Assembly: GCA_949825025.1 (NCBI GenBank)
Contig: OX463779.1
Coordinates: 36,404,203 to 36,468,202, forward strand
Direction of reading: 5' to 3'
Origin: Siphlonurus alternatus
Taxonomy: Eukaryota > Arthropoda > Insecta > Ephemeroptera > Siphlonuridae
Length of the DNA: 64,000 bases
The notes beneath the pieces were generated by a model. That model saw only the letters and a list, made by a program, of their open reading frames with translations. It was not told the origin of the DNA and searched no databases. Numbering within the stretch: the first letter of the stretch is position 1; each line of letters opens with the position of its first letter. Shown piece by piece: positions 1-11,904 of this stretch. Position numbers and translations under genes: made by a program.

Positions 1-254
1 CAAAAATTAAATTAATATTTGATTATTAATCAGATTTTATATTAATTCTAATTTTACACTGTTCACTGCATGTAACAAACAAAATGCAATTTTCCCATTT
101 CTCTAGCATCGAATACACACTATATATTATATTATAACACATCAATTACAGATAATGTAATGATTGTAATAATATACAATATAATATCCTTCGATTCAAA
201 TTTATACACTCAAGCTTTTGTCTATCCAAACCATTATTTTCACCTCGAAGTTAG

Positions 255-494
255 TTGGAAAATTTTTCTCATCTTGAGTGTACAAAATACAATATTCTTG
301 GATTAATTTCAACGTCAGTTGCAGATTTACATCCCGATGATCCCTCTAATCCAGTTCCTGTAAAAGGCAACTTTGGTGATCCGGAGGATTGTTTGGAGTG
401 GAGAACCATGTGGACCCCATTCACCACCTCTCCACTCACCTGCCTTACCATCAGAACCCTGCTGACACTCCACAACATCAGGAAGCCACCATAG
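255..494. other. Unassigned GC-rich patch, open on both strands
   Basis: The patch is about 50% GC in a background near 28%. The plus frame reads DLHPDDPSNPVPVKGNFGD and runs to a TAG at 492-494, after possible acceptors at 315-316. The minus strand has a canonical 82-nt GT-AG pair (donor at 439, acceptor ending at 358) joining GSDGKA to TGLEGSSG, with a stop at 269. Neither reading resembles a family I know. It may be the last exon of a gene starting outside the window. Confidence 0.2.
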
Positions 495-1027
495 AGCTTT
501 TGTTAAAAATCATAAAGTAGATTTGCAGCCTTGTTAGTCTCTACGCCTTGTGGATACGTAATCAGTTGTACATCCACGCATCCATATATTAATATGACAA
601 TCTTATATTCCTGGTTGCACACCCTCAAGGTACTATAGACCATAAGGCTGTAAATTTAATTCTTCGAGTGTATTCACGCTGCACTCTCAAGAACATATAA
701 AATTACACCCACATATTAATAAAAATTTGATGTCACTAACATTCTAATAAATATGCTTATATCATACTGTATTTTATACATGAATATATATTACGTATTG
801 TATTTATAATAAAGCATTTAAAATATTTTAAATGCAAAAATGTTTATTAAATTTGTTATTAATTTTCTATTCAAAGATTTTCTTTTCTTCATAATAAATT
901 AGAACTTAAAAAATATAAATAACATACAATTTAAAACAATAAGTGATGCAAGAAATAAATTATGTTCCTTACATTATAATAAAATACTAAAAATACTGTA
1001 TACAATGTAATATAAGTATACAGTATA

Positions 1028-1031
<4 letters not shown>

Positions 1032-1067
<36 letters not shown>
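1032..1067. repeat. (TA)n microsatellite
   Basis: About 18 uninterrupted TA units in the AT-rich stretch between the two candidate patches. The rest of 660-1250 shows nothing recognisable. Confidence 0.9.
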
Positions 1068-1072
<5 letters not shown>

Positions 1073-1260
1073 TATATACGCACCGCAAACTTCTCAAAAG
1101 TAAATTAACTTAATAAGTTGTACAATACATTCCCCAATGGTCTTTATGTATTATTTCAGTATTTAGGTATTACACATTGACATTGAAACGGGTGGAAATA
1201 AGATAATTTTTTGTTCTTTTCTGCTATAACTAAATAGTAATTGACATTTTTTATTACAGC

Positions 1261-1391
1261 TCCTCTTCTGGTACATGTGGGACATGCATGCTGACACGCC
1301 CTCTTTCCATCCACTGACCGGAACCTATAATAGAAGCTCGCCCCGTGCCCCGTATCGTATACACGTCTCACCACCAACCTCCATCCCCAGT
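1261..1391 (+). other. Candidate exon, unknown product
   Basis: A good acceptor (T-rich tract then ATTACAG) precedes an open GC-rich stretch reading LLFWYMWDMHADTPSFHPLT and ending near a weak donor (CCCCA|GTATAAG). The minus strand is also partly open and ends TAATAAA. Direction and reality are both uncertain, and no family is recognised. Confidence 0.2.
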
Positions 1392-1884
1392 ATAAGTTTA
1401 TCTGAGAAGTTTTTGCACCTTTTTGTGTTCCTGTTCCTGTACATTTATTATTTATGAAACTAAATTAGAGTTTGTTAAGATTTTTTTCAGTAACAGTAAA
1501 AATAATTCCTACAATGAAAAAGCTTTCTTAAAAAAAGTATTGAAAAATTCAAAATTAATATTTTAATGACAACCATTGAAAAAGTTGAAATTTTACTGTC
1601 TAAAAACAACAATTGAATTGTAGTATTGTACAATAACTTTAATTAATTTAATTATATTTAACATTATAAGTATTATAACAAGGTACAGTCGTCACCACGG
1701 AAAACTTCCTTTGGCAAGAGATGGCAGTATAAGTATCGATGTATTGTTGAAACAAAACAGCGACGTTATTGTCATAGTGAGGGAAAATTTTCAAGGCAAA
1801 GGATACGCGTGTTCATAATATGGTGGTATATTTGATACAGGGTAACGTAATTATACTGACGGACTCGGAGCAAGGACAGCACAT

Positions 1885-4800
1885 CTAGAGTCCTGTGACG
1901 TCACGAATCCAGCATCGGAAGAAAGCGGTCTCGGTGTAAACTCCAGGGTAGCCTGGCTCAGCACATCCTGCACCCCAGGCCACCACCCCACGCAGCTCTC
2001 CTCCGACCACCAGTGGTCCTCCAGAGTCTCCCTGGGAACATCAGTCAGGGTTATTTTATATTGCATAATATAAGACATTAAAAATAAACTACATTATACA
2101 TACAATATTATCGAACAAGCAAAATTGTACATATTTTCTATCTTAAGCTGAAAAGTTGCAGGCACCAGAGTGTGTAATGCGAGGCGTCTGAGGTCCTTAA
2201 AGTACAAGCTAGAAGTCAGTGGCAGATAAACAGAGACGGTGAACGGTGATGGTGTGATGATAACATATATCTCCCTTCTCCCAAAAACATGTATTGAAAT
2301 TTTCACCACTCCCACCTATTGCTCCTTTAAGTGTAAAAATAATGTAATTGTGGCTGGATAGGGCACCACTTCTCCTTTCAACACCAAAAGAGCTGGATCT
2401 ACCACTGCACCATCCCCAATGTAATCATATAGAACTTCCCTCTCTCTCTCCTTTCCCTTAATAGACTGCCGTAAGTAATAAATAGAGACAGTTAAGTTAC
2501 ACACAAGAAGCCTTCAAGCAAGTCTCACCTGACAAGCGTCCTTGCCGCCTTCCTCAAGTCCGGCGCAAATGCTGCCCTCCGAGATTCCTCCGTACGGTGA
2601 ATAGATGGCGTTGCATTTCTCCTTGGACACGATCGGCACCTCCACCTTGCGTAGTCGATCTGGTAGACTGCCGCCCCACGACTGAAAAAGTCGCAAGCTC
2701 AATATTTATATTTGAATATTTGTGTGCATTGTATAGTTTTAATTATTTGCTGGTAATTATGATAATGCAAATTCAAATGTTTTACCTATCAATTTCCAAC
2801 ATACAAAGATAATTTTAGGAATAAAGTGGAAAAAAATAAATAAAAATACCACCGTATATGATCAAAATGACCATATTTGAATATATTTGTAGCCAACATT
2901 TTTTGCTGTAATGTTTCTTATGCGGGCATCAATCGAACAAATTATAGATACAACTTATTGTAGGCTCGCAAATTTTCACGGCTTGAAGAATATGCAACTT
3001 TTTTTACACACACATGCTTTCTGTAAAGTAGAAAGTGTCCCGACTGTATATTATATTTGTGATTTGTCACTAAATTAAATAATAAGTGTCATAGAGCTTT
3101 AAATTGATGCTGCAGAAGTTGCATACTTTCAAGGCGTATTGAGTCTTAATACCTAATGGATACAATATGATTAAATTCTCTTGAATAGTCACAAGGAATT
3201 AAACCAGACAGAGAGAGGATCAGTAAATTATTTAAAATATTGCAATCAATTAAATTTTAGTAATGATGTTAATTAATAATCTCATAGTAATAATTTAAAA
3301 TTTTAAATTATGTGCACGAAGAATCCATTTACGAGTACGTTTACAAAAGCATACAATGTGCAATATTGAATATATATAATTATCAAAAGACCATGCAAGA
3401 TGAATGGGTTTTACAAGTGTGAAATGCAATATTATGTACTAAAAACTCTGTTAGAGACTAATTGTCTATTTCCTAGTACAAAACTTTCAGAGGGAAATTG
3501 TTTTTCAGGCTATCGGCATTAATTAATAGCATTAATGGCATTAATTAGCACAATGGTGATGCCATATCTCATCTGGAAATAATCGCCCTCTGAAAATTTT
3601 GAACCATAATACACGAACGTGTCGATCGTTTCTGGTTTCTGGATAAGACCGCAATGGCATTTGATTGGAATCTTGACAATGCTATATTATGTTATATAAT
3701 AGTAAGAGACGTACCGAGGTGTAGCCCCATCCAGTGACGGTGGCAAGTGTTTTGGCCGGTGTGTCGACGCACACGTGTTCGGGCAGTCGCACCGCCGCGA
3801 TGCGTGGGCCCAACGTAAACGGAGGCTCCACCTATGTGAATTTTTTTTTTTTTTTTTTTTTTTTACAAGGATACACCCCTTTCAATTTATTAGGCATCAT
3901 GAATATATATCATGAATCATGTAGGTATTTTTACAGTATATTATATAGGTGAGATCACAACTGATCACTGCTTTTTTTTATAGTATGTAGCAATCTGACC
4001 GTCAAAGGTGGATCGAACTCCATGCAAAAATAACTTCACAATCTTACCTGCATGATGGAGATATCATTGACGGAGGCGCCAAAGGGGGTGGTGCCGTAGG
4101 CGGGATGGACGGTGATGTTGACCACGTGGTGTACAGACAGTGGGTACCTTTTATCATTGGAACCAGCTGCTATCCGGTAGTACCATATAGGTGACCTAGG
4201 TATTAAAATAAAATGCATTAAAAATTAAACTTGGTGTGTTTTTAAATAAATGTTATAATGATTATGAACTCGAGAGAGTTTGAGATAAATGTAATTTCAA
4301 TAAACATAACTGCAGATTTTTTATGTTTGGGGGAGGTAAACAGAACAGAGTAATTTTATCACAAAATTTTTTTACTTCACCACACGACCAAAGAGAGCGT
4401 GACAACGTCCACAGAAGGGCAGAGATAACATTCCGACTGTCCAGAAGTGTACATTGACTTACTGCGAACAGTGGCCTGCGGTGATGAGGAAGTTGGCGTT
4501 GAGCACCGCCGCCCCACAGTCGTGGTACCCGTACTGATCCTGTATTGACAGCTGGAGAAAATATTACACAATTAGCTTTACTGCATGATGATCAACAGTA
4601 AGCATGCATGTCACATGTGAGATGTGAGAAACACCATGGATGGAGTGTCCAGGTACGCCACAGTACAGATGAAGCTTGTTCGTAAATTCTGAATACTGTA
4701 TTGAATCAAGAAATTAGATGTGATGGTAATAAATCAATTAGATTATATTTTTGTGAAAGTGATTTAAAACATTTCTTTTTTCTAAAAAATATATATATAA

Positions 4801-6485
4801 AAGAAATATGTATCGTGGAAAAAAATATATTATGTTAATAATGAACATAATTATGTTATTAGTGTAGTTTTATTCATGAATATTTTTATATACCTGTGTA
4901 TGTTATTTTGAAGTACTATGTTAATTAGAATTAAGTATCTGCTATGTATCTATGTAACAATTCTGACGTGATATGCTGTAAAGCCAACGATCGAAATAAA
5001 AATTTGAATTTGTAATAATTTTGCATATAATTTGTCTAATATATACTTGAAAATAAAGTAAATCGATTACATTGTATATGATATATGAGCTATTGAAGAT
5101 AACGAAAAAATTTCATAGCTGACGAGTGTCAACATTGAGCACGATAAAGGAGAAGAAATCCAGGTTTATCACTATGTTTAAAATTTTCATTTAGTTAGGC
5201 TGGTGCTAAAACTGGATATCTTCCTAAATCAAAACCATTGTGGCTAAAATTAAAACGTTTATAATAATAAAATACGACTGACGTGCTAAAGTATAATTAA
5301 AATGTATATAGAATTACTTGTAAAAAAAGTTTTATTTTTCAACTGTCCTTGCTTTAAAACATTTAATAATTTAAAAGGGTGGGAGGCCGGACGATATACT
5401 GTATAAACTGTACACTGTCTTTGTGTTCAATAAATAATTAAAAAAAACAAAACATTTATTAGTAGAGAAGAGAAGAGGGGGTGGAAGTAGGACCTTGAAA
5501 ACTACCCCTGATTAGGTTCAATTTTTCAAGTGCCATGCATATTATACCGTACTAACTTTCTGCAATTAATATTTCTCCTAAAAGAAGAATTTCACTCTGC
5601 CAAAACTTTCTGTAAAATTGTCTGCCATTATTAAACATTTAAAAATATTAGCTTTATATATTATATAAGTATTTACTCTTTATAAACTTTAGCTGGGAAC
5701 AAAGAACATCTTAATGTCATGTTAATAATTAAAATCCCGTCTCACCTGCCACGGGAACTCGCCCTCCTCCGCCTCCACACCACCGACTATTCTCCCGCCC
5801 TCATTGGAAGCTTGGTCCGGTGAAGAACTGGTCCCTCCACTTCCTGTTTGAATCATTACAACACTGATTTAGCCCATTTTATATTTTAGCACCAGTTTTA
5901 ATAATTGCTTCAACTTTTTACATCAGAGCTAAAACTAAAACAGTGCTCTATAACTATTATATTGCAAAAATGAAAGAACTTTGTGAATACCAGAATACCC
6001 TTCCTTAATTCTATACCATTTCCCGAGATGAAATAAAATAATTGTAATCTTTCAAAGTATTTCTTCTTTCTTTTTTTTTTTCTTTGAGAGTGTTTTTCAT
6101 TATTTGATTCATAATTTCAGGTAAAAAAAAATAATAATAATATGAGATTCTATATATATTAATCATTATTGATTATTATTGAGGATGAAACAATTTATAT
6201 TGATTCTTTGATGTGACCTAAACCACAAATTAAAACAAATAAACAAACTAGAAACAATCTTATTTTATTCGATTAAATTACGTTACCAGAACCAACGAGA
6301 TCAATCAGATCATGATATACAATTTATTGATTTCAGGTCATATTATATGTTATATGGAGTTCAATGTTAAATAATAATCATTATTGAATACAGTTATATT
6401 AAAGAATAATTCAATTAGTAAGTAACTTAGGTAACATACCAAGGAAGATGAGAATGACAGTCAAAATCAACAGTGGTTGAATCAT
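1885..6485 (-). CDS. Secreted trypsin-like serine protease (S1 family), 7 exons, complete
   Basis: Chymotrypsin-fold endopeptidase cleaving after Lys/Arg. Coding exons on the minus strand are 6485-6440, 5843-5746, 4551-4463, 4195-4048, 3831-3715, 2681-2529 and 2031-1885. All introns are GT-AG, the phases match, and the total is 798 nt (265 aa plus stop), usual for a small trypsin. The start is the only ATG that opens a hydrophobic signal peptide ([16 protein letters not shown]). A short Ser/Gly-rich propeptide ends at the activation site R-IVGG. The triad is visible: His in ITAGHC, Asp in NDISIM, Ser in GDSGGP. Asp189 (KDACQGDSGG) with the two pocket glycines (AWGAGC, PGYPGVY) predicts trypsin specificity. 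There is no CLIP domain or membrane anchor, so a digestive enzyme is likelier than an immune cascade protease; that is inference. The last residues are slightly unusual: the common terminal helix is short and ends RDVTGL. Confidence 0.93.
2978..3140. mobile_element. Degenerate inverted-repeat element in a protease intron
   Basis: GGCTTGAAGAATATGCAACTT at the left faces its near reverse complement (AAGTTGCATACTTTCAAGGCG) at the right. The arms are short and mutated, and no target-site duplication is visible. It is consistent with an old MITE inside the intron between protease exons 5 and 6. Confidence 0.35.
3474..3610. mobile_element. MITE-like fold-back element in a protease intron
   Basis: Terminal inverted repeats pair AGTACAAAACTTTCAGAGGG with CCCTCTGAAAATTTTGAACC, about 25 bp per side with a few mismatches, and the whole element is about 137 bp. 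It contains no coding capacity. It lies in the intron just 3' of protease exon 5 (minus strand). Confidence 0.6.
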
Positions 6486-6514
6486 AGCAAAAGAAGTTCA
6501 GATACTAAATAATT

Positions 6515-6560
6515 GACATTAAAATTTTAACGATTATATTTGTTTTCTTTTATCATGCAC
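6515..6560 (-). promoter_or_regulatory. Possible core promoter of the serine protease
   Basis: Read on the minus strand, a TATA-like GATAAAAG lies about 65 bp upstream of the start codon, which leaves a 5'UTR of roughly 35 nt. The same word and a second TTATCA about 70 bp further upstream fit GATA-factor sites, common in insect gut protease promoters. This rests on position and motif only. Confidence 0.25.
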
Positions 6561-7218
6561 GTCTTATTATCATATGACGTGCAGACGTGAATTGTGACAC
6601 ACAAGGATTAACTTAATCTTTTATCAATCAAATTAAGATTTACTGTTGACAGATGTGTTAATCCGTAAACAAGATTGTCATTTCAGAATTTTTAATTTCT
6701 TATCTATTTACACACCGGGTGTTATGCTTTGTAATTGAAAAAATCGATGGAGTAACCACGAGCTTGTTCTTATCTAGTGATTTTTTTTAATTTACTTTAC
6801 CAAGAAAACAGACTTGGCCACCCCGGAACATTCAAGAGCTCTCTATTTTTACAGAATTACGACAGTGGGTCCAGTGGGTCCAGTGGGGGTAGAGGGATTT
6901 AGTAGTTATATATAATACTCGTTTCATATAATTTTGCTTACAATTTTTTTCTTATAAATTCTTACAAATTCAAATTTTTCACAAATTTAAATTCAAAAAA
7001 TATTTTTGTAAAGCTGACGTGAACCAAAAAGTTTGGGATAAATAAAGTAAAATAGAAATAAAATTGCTATAGCAAGAGAACAAAAAAATGTTACTATTAC
7101 TTGGAAAATTCATGAGAATATGCGATATACCCGGGAAAATTTCAACTCTCACATTATATAAATCAATTTCATTCATGCCTTATTAGCTTTCCTGTCAATT
7201 CAATTAGAATATAATATA

Positions 7219-7417
7219 ATTTCATTTCATTTCATTTCATTTCATTTCATTTCATTTCATTTCATTTCATTTCATTTCATTTCATTTCATTTCATTTCAT
7301 TTCATTTCATTTCATTTCATTTCATTTCATTTCATTTCATTTCATTTCATTTCATTTCATTTCATTTCATTTCATTTCATTTCATTTCATTTCATTTCAT
7401 TTCATTCCATTTCATTT
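7219..7417. repeat. (TTTCA)n pentanucleotide array, about 40 copies
   Basis: The array is 199 bp of near-perfect 5-bp repeat with one visible substitution (T to C at 7407), so it is young. It is flanked by ordinary AT-rich DNA. Three units of the complementary ATGAA repeat occur at 53797-53811 after an AATAAA, as at a LINE tail. Confidence 0.97.
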
Positions 7418-7419
7418 AA

Positions 7420-8545
7420 AAATTATGTTTTCATGATGAACATTGTAGCGATATAGCAATAATCTGGTTGTTTATTGACAAAGTGGACAAACACAAAGAA
7501 CATGATCTCATAAAGCACCAAAAAAAATCTCCTCGTTTGCTTCAGTATGACTCACTTTACACGTGGTGCACTTTAGCCAGTAGTAAAGCTCTGATGATAT
7601 CAAAACAATAATGCCACTTTTTGACTGACTCCGTTAAAATCCACCAGATGTCCATACTAGTCTACTTCATGACGTCAAATTGCCGTTAAAAACTTTAAAA
7701 AGAAAATTACATCCTAAAATTTAGGCAACCTTCTCAGCGTCACGTCAAGAAGGGAAGCATAAGTAACAGGCGCCTAATTTTGTTGAAACTTATAATGAAT
7801 ATATTATAGTGGTGAGCGTGGCAAAGTGCGTTGACTGGTTCTACACCATAGCCCTTTATTTGTCCCTTATATTACAGAAAAAGCAATCATGTCATTATTC
7901 AACAAGCCTTTTAAATGTAAAAATTTTCCAACTTTTGTTTCAATTGAACAATAAATTTTATCAATGCTTACCAATTTTTATAAATTTTCAAAATTTTACT
8001 GAAAAAAATATGTATTTTTTTCTGAGATAATTATATGCAATTATACAATAAACAATTGTTCTCCCCCCCCCCTAAAAAAATTAAATCAATGATATATGTA
8101 AACGTCAAAATATTGATTAATTTATTGTTACGACCAAGTGTAAAAAAATACAGAATTATAACTTTTTTCATTTAACAGTAATTTCACGCGGCTATTATTA
8201 TGAAGCCTTGAAAATGCCACGAATAAAATTTCTTCGAACAATAATAGATTTGATTTGTTGAAGAAACACGAGAGTTGTGTGTGCAATATTGGGAAGGTCA
8301 CACACGGTGACCCTTGACATTCTGTAGACTAGCAGTAAGTAGCTTGACTTCGAGATTCTAATCTCAAAAAACATTTGTCTCATTTCATGACTGCCAATAC
8401 ACTAGACAATACAAATAATTATGAGAAAATGGAGAAAAAACACAAGGAAAAAATTATATACACAAATTAATACAGACTATATAATATATGGAATAATTAA
8501 TCAAGTAATAATAAACGTGATATCGCTAGCTGCAGAAGTAAAATA
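7420..8545. other. Non-coding, nothing recognised
   Basis: AT-rich DNA with a short C-run at 8065-8073. The 60-75 aa frames in this stretch have no coding-like composition and no splice context. Confidence 0.6.
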
Positions 8546-8702
8546 AAGCCTGCATGTTGTATTACACGATAAATTTTGCTTGTAATTTTTCCTTATTATA
8601 TAAGAAAATTTAATTTCTATTCAAACAAATGGAGTTGAAATTTTCTTGTAATGAAAAAGTGTATGCAAAAATTAGACAATTTGTATCGTGTAATACCGGC
8701 TC
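8546..8702. mobile_element. MITE copy B of the GCCGGTATTACACGATA family (degraded left end)
   Basis: The right end reads ATCGTGTAATACCGGCT and the left end carries the remnant GTATTACACGATA. The interior shares AATGGAGTTGAAATTTTCTTG with the better-preserved copy at 51631-51779. No open reading frame; the element is non-autonomous. Confidence 0.75.
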
Positions 8703-9196
8703 TACCTCTCCACATCTTTTACTTCCAGGTAAATTAGGAAATTTTCTCCTAAAGCTGCTCCTAAGAGGTTCCAATACTACGCTGTGATTGGTCCACATGG
8801 CTTTTGGCTTTTCGTGACATTTTCCCGCAGCGGTAAAATTTGGTTTCTCCTATCTTTTAACCCGGTGCGGAAATATATTCTTGCGGCGTTTTTTTTTTTT
8901 TTTTTGCCGATCAAAAGCTCTTGGGCGTAGCTTTACGACCTTTACGTCTTGATACTGATGCGGCTCTAGCTAAATTTATTTGCGTATTATATTGTCTGGG
9001 ATTCAGAGATGTTGCAACAATGTCTTACAATAAAGGCGGGCTTTTTTATTTTGTTATCAGCAGTTATCTTATGATGGCCAATTAAAAACATTGTTAGTGA
9101 TATCGAGGTAATAACAGCACTTACCTGATTTGCTAGATTTGTAGATTCAAGGGAAAAATAAATTAGATATACAATTTTGGGAGAGTGGACAACCTT

Positions 9197-9511
9197 CATG
9201 ACAAATTTTTATTGCAGAAATGAATAGAGGGCACCAAATTGTGCTATACTCTGAATTTTTCCAGATTTTTTTGAAACCGGAAAGTATTTTTAAATAATTA
9301 TTGAAAGTTCTGTAAGTTAAGTTGGCACCCTTGAATCCTTAATAAAAAAGATAGGACCGAGACGCCTATTGACGCCTCCAGGGGGTGCGGCCGCACTTTC
9401 AATAATAATCATTTAAAAATAGTTCTGACTGTGAGTTTCAAATAAGTCTGAAAAAAATTCATAGTAGCATAATTTGGTACCCTCCATTTCTGCAATAAAA
9501 AAATTCATGTA
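9197..9511. mobile_element. Palindromic MITE, family 'TTGCAGAAATGGATAGAGGG', copy 1
   Basis: Long arms (about 120 bp) face each other: ATTGCAGAAATGAATAGAGG...AAGTATTTTTAAATAATTATTGAAAG at the left and its mutated reverse complement at the right, around a GC-richer centre (GACGCCTCCAGGGGGTGCGG). A second copy lies at 22219-22529. The transcript of either strand would fold into a long hairpin. Confidence 0.8.
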
Positions 9512-10288
9512 GGTATCCATTGTAAAAAGACTAAAAAGAGCAACAAGTCTAACACTGTCAATAAAGTTCAAGTTCACTACAGATTGTGTGTCATTGTTCT
9601 AAAAACAGAGCTGGGGTAACGTTCGTGAAGTCTTGAGTTGTACGTCTTGAGTTGTGGCGGTGCATAGCAGACACTCGTAATTTTATTAATCAACCATCAA
9701 CCATTATGCAAGAATGTGCATTTTACTCTAACGTGATATTAATATTTATTCTCTACATCAAGAATGCATCTCTGTAGGTCTAATGATTATGCAACACCAC
9801 GTGCAGTGGTATATCAGAAGTTTAAAGTAGAATGAACTTTCTTCAATGATTCAAGTTAATTCAAATGAAATAATTTATTACTTTTAAGCTTAAAAAACAC
9901 AAAATATGCTAATAAAATATTTCTGTAAGACAAAGATTTTTTTTTTATTCAGTCATCGCTTTCTTTGTGTGGCAATGTATAAAGTATAAAAAAATCAACA
10001 TAAAATTTTATTAAAAACTGTCTGACTTCTATATATACTTTTAGTTTCATAAGAATTATATAAAACTGCTTTTAACTCGATATTTAATATGTTATAATTA
10101 CATATATCCAAAATATTTGTAAATAAGATTTCATAGTGAAAATTAAATTAAATTTCTGTTATTGAAATATTCAGAATTACACATATTATATAATTTAATC
10201 TGATTATTATAATATAGATCAAAGTTAAAAACATGGATATAAAATAAATTGGAACGAAAAAAGTATATTAGAATTGAAGTCCCGTATA

Positions 10289-10324
<36 letters not shown>

Positions 10325-11145
10325 CAGTTAAAAATAATGTTGTTATTTGATAATAACAAATATTTTTTGTTCTTTCAAAAGCAAATGAAAAATGAATTAC
10401 GCAATAAACTTTTTGAAAGAATCTTAATTTTTTCTTTTGTATGGCATCTTTTATCTCGATTTTAGTTTGATTTTAATTTTGACGTTGACATTAAATTGAC
10501 AAGGCAGTCAAATTATCTTGATCTCTCTCACAATACCTGATGCAACGGCAAGTAAAATCACGCACAATGTGCTGCAATATTTCGAGCGTCACGTATCATT
10601 ATGTGTGTGCATATTATGTCCAGCTGCATTTTTTAAACAATATGCATTGTTGCACCACCAGTCATAAAGTTTAAAAGATTTCACAAAAGTTGACTTTTAA
10701 AATAGGTCGTAATGATAATCAGCATATCATTAATTCGTGTATGCGTACTAATAGTTAAGGTTAAGTACTTTATAAGTCTATGTATTGTTTATTAATAAAT
10801 TTAAGATTTCCTAAAGAAACAGATTTTTGTTTCTAAACAAAATGCAAAACACATATGGAGGCTGCATACAATATTATAATACTAAATGCTTTTTTTCTGA
10901 TCGATTGAATGATTGTTTCTAAAAAGCAGTGATTTTAGACAAAATTAAATTAAAATGGATTTTAAATTGGCTTATATATCCGCTAACATCACAGATCAGT
11001 TCTGTGTAAGATCAGATCAGTATATGTAATGTTATTGATAAGATCAGATCAGTACATATAATGTTGTTGATTGCAGATAACAAACCTAAAAAAACATATA
11101 TCTGGATTATGAGTTTAGTTTGATCCAAGAGATTTTTTTTTATTA
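9512..11145. other. Non-coding stretch with a 33-nt poly(A) run
   Basis: An uninterrupted A-run spans 10290-10322. The open frame that crosses it is a poly-lysine artefact. Apart from the degenerate element end near 9.6 kb nothing else is recognised. Confidence 0.6.
9605..9646. mobile_element. Single degenerate end of the 'GTAACGTTCGTG...GAGGTGTAC' element
   Basis: AGAGCTGGGGTAACGTTCGTG followed by TCTTGAGTTGTAC matches the fuller end at 53455-53497. No matching inverted partner was found nearby, so this is a solo or truncated end. Confidence 0.4.
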
Positions 11146-11539
11146 TTAAGGTAGAGATAACGTCGAACAGCTGTTCGACGTAATCCCCTTTGATTAACAT
11201 GTAAACCTTAGCAAATTGACAAAAATTCTGAAATTTTTTTGAGAGGCAGATATTAGTGCCTAAAAGCCATAGCAAAAGTTTCAAAAACATTTAACGAGCC
11301 GATTTTTTTAAATTAATTTTTTAGTTTGGCTCTCCATGGGAAAGCCCTATGCTGAAAATTAAAAAAAAATCATTAAAAAAAATCGGCTCGTTAAATCGTT
11401 TTGAAATTTTTTCTATGGCTTTTAGGCACTAATATCTGCCTCTCAAAAAAATTTCAGAATTTTTGTCAATTTGCTAAGGTTTACATGTTAATCAAAGGGC
11501 ATTACGTCGATCAGCTGTTCGGCGTTATCTCTACCTTAA
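11146..11539. mobile_element. Fold-back element bounded by TTAA (about 386 bp plus target sites)
   Basis: TTAA at 11146-11149 and 11536-11539 bracket arms that begin GGTAGAGATAACGTCGAACAGC and mirror each other almost perfectly for about 170 bp, with a loop near 11320-11370. Both arms read in the same mirrored frame, so the two similar reading frames here are by-products of the palindrome. TTAA duplications are typical of piggyBac-type insertions, but the terminal bases are GG rather than the usual CC, so that assignment is tentative. Confidence 0.75.
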
Positions 11540-11702
11540 GGTGGACACTTGAGCGCTGCGACGCGATTTTGACGCACACTTTCTGGGAAATCCCAAGCTT
11601 CTTAAAAGCAGATTTTCTGAATTGCGTTAGTGATATCGCATTTGAATTTCAAGTCGCGTGCTGAAAATCACCCATGTGAATCCATATTTACAAATATAAA
11701 AT

Positions 11703-11902
11703 TCGGAATAATGAGCTATCTGCCCACCACGATTTTGTTGCAATAATGAGCTATCTGCTATTTCATGTAAGCGCAACTCTGAGATTTATTTTGAGTTTAT
11801 TTTATAGCGATATACAGCTCATATTGCGTTGACCTGAAATAGTAGACAGCTCATTATTGCAATGAAATCGTGGTGGGCAGATAGATCATTATTTTGGACG
11901 AG
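11703..11902. mobile_element. Fold-back element with nested direct and inverted repeats (about 200 bp)
   Basis: The left arm contains AATAATGAGCTATCTGCC, CACCACGATTTTGTTGCAATAA and a second AATGAGCTATCTGC. The right arm carries their reverse complements, ending GATAGATCATTATTTTGGAC. It lies about 165 bp beyond the TTAA-bounded element. Non-coding. Confidence 0.7.
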
Positions 11903-11904
11903 GA

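Noticed and set aside
269..647. A minus-strand two-exon C-terminus extending the 82-nt-intron model upstream to 647
   Set aside because: Counting bases shows a TGA at 512-510 in the needed frame and a TAA at 505-503 in the other, so the long join fails; only the short patch is kept as unassigned.
10274..10465. Lysine-rich frame
   Set aside because: Translation of a 33-nt poly(A) run in AT-rich DNA with no splice or homology support.
11012..11664. Two very similar reading frames on opposite strands (both with LWLLGTNICLSKKFQNFCQF)
   Set aside because: They are mirror images produced by the arms of the palindromic element at 11146-11539; not a gene pair.
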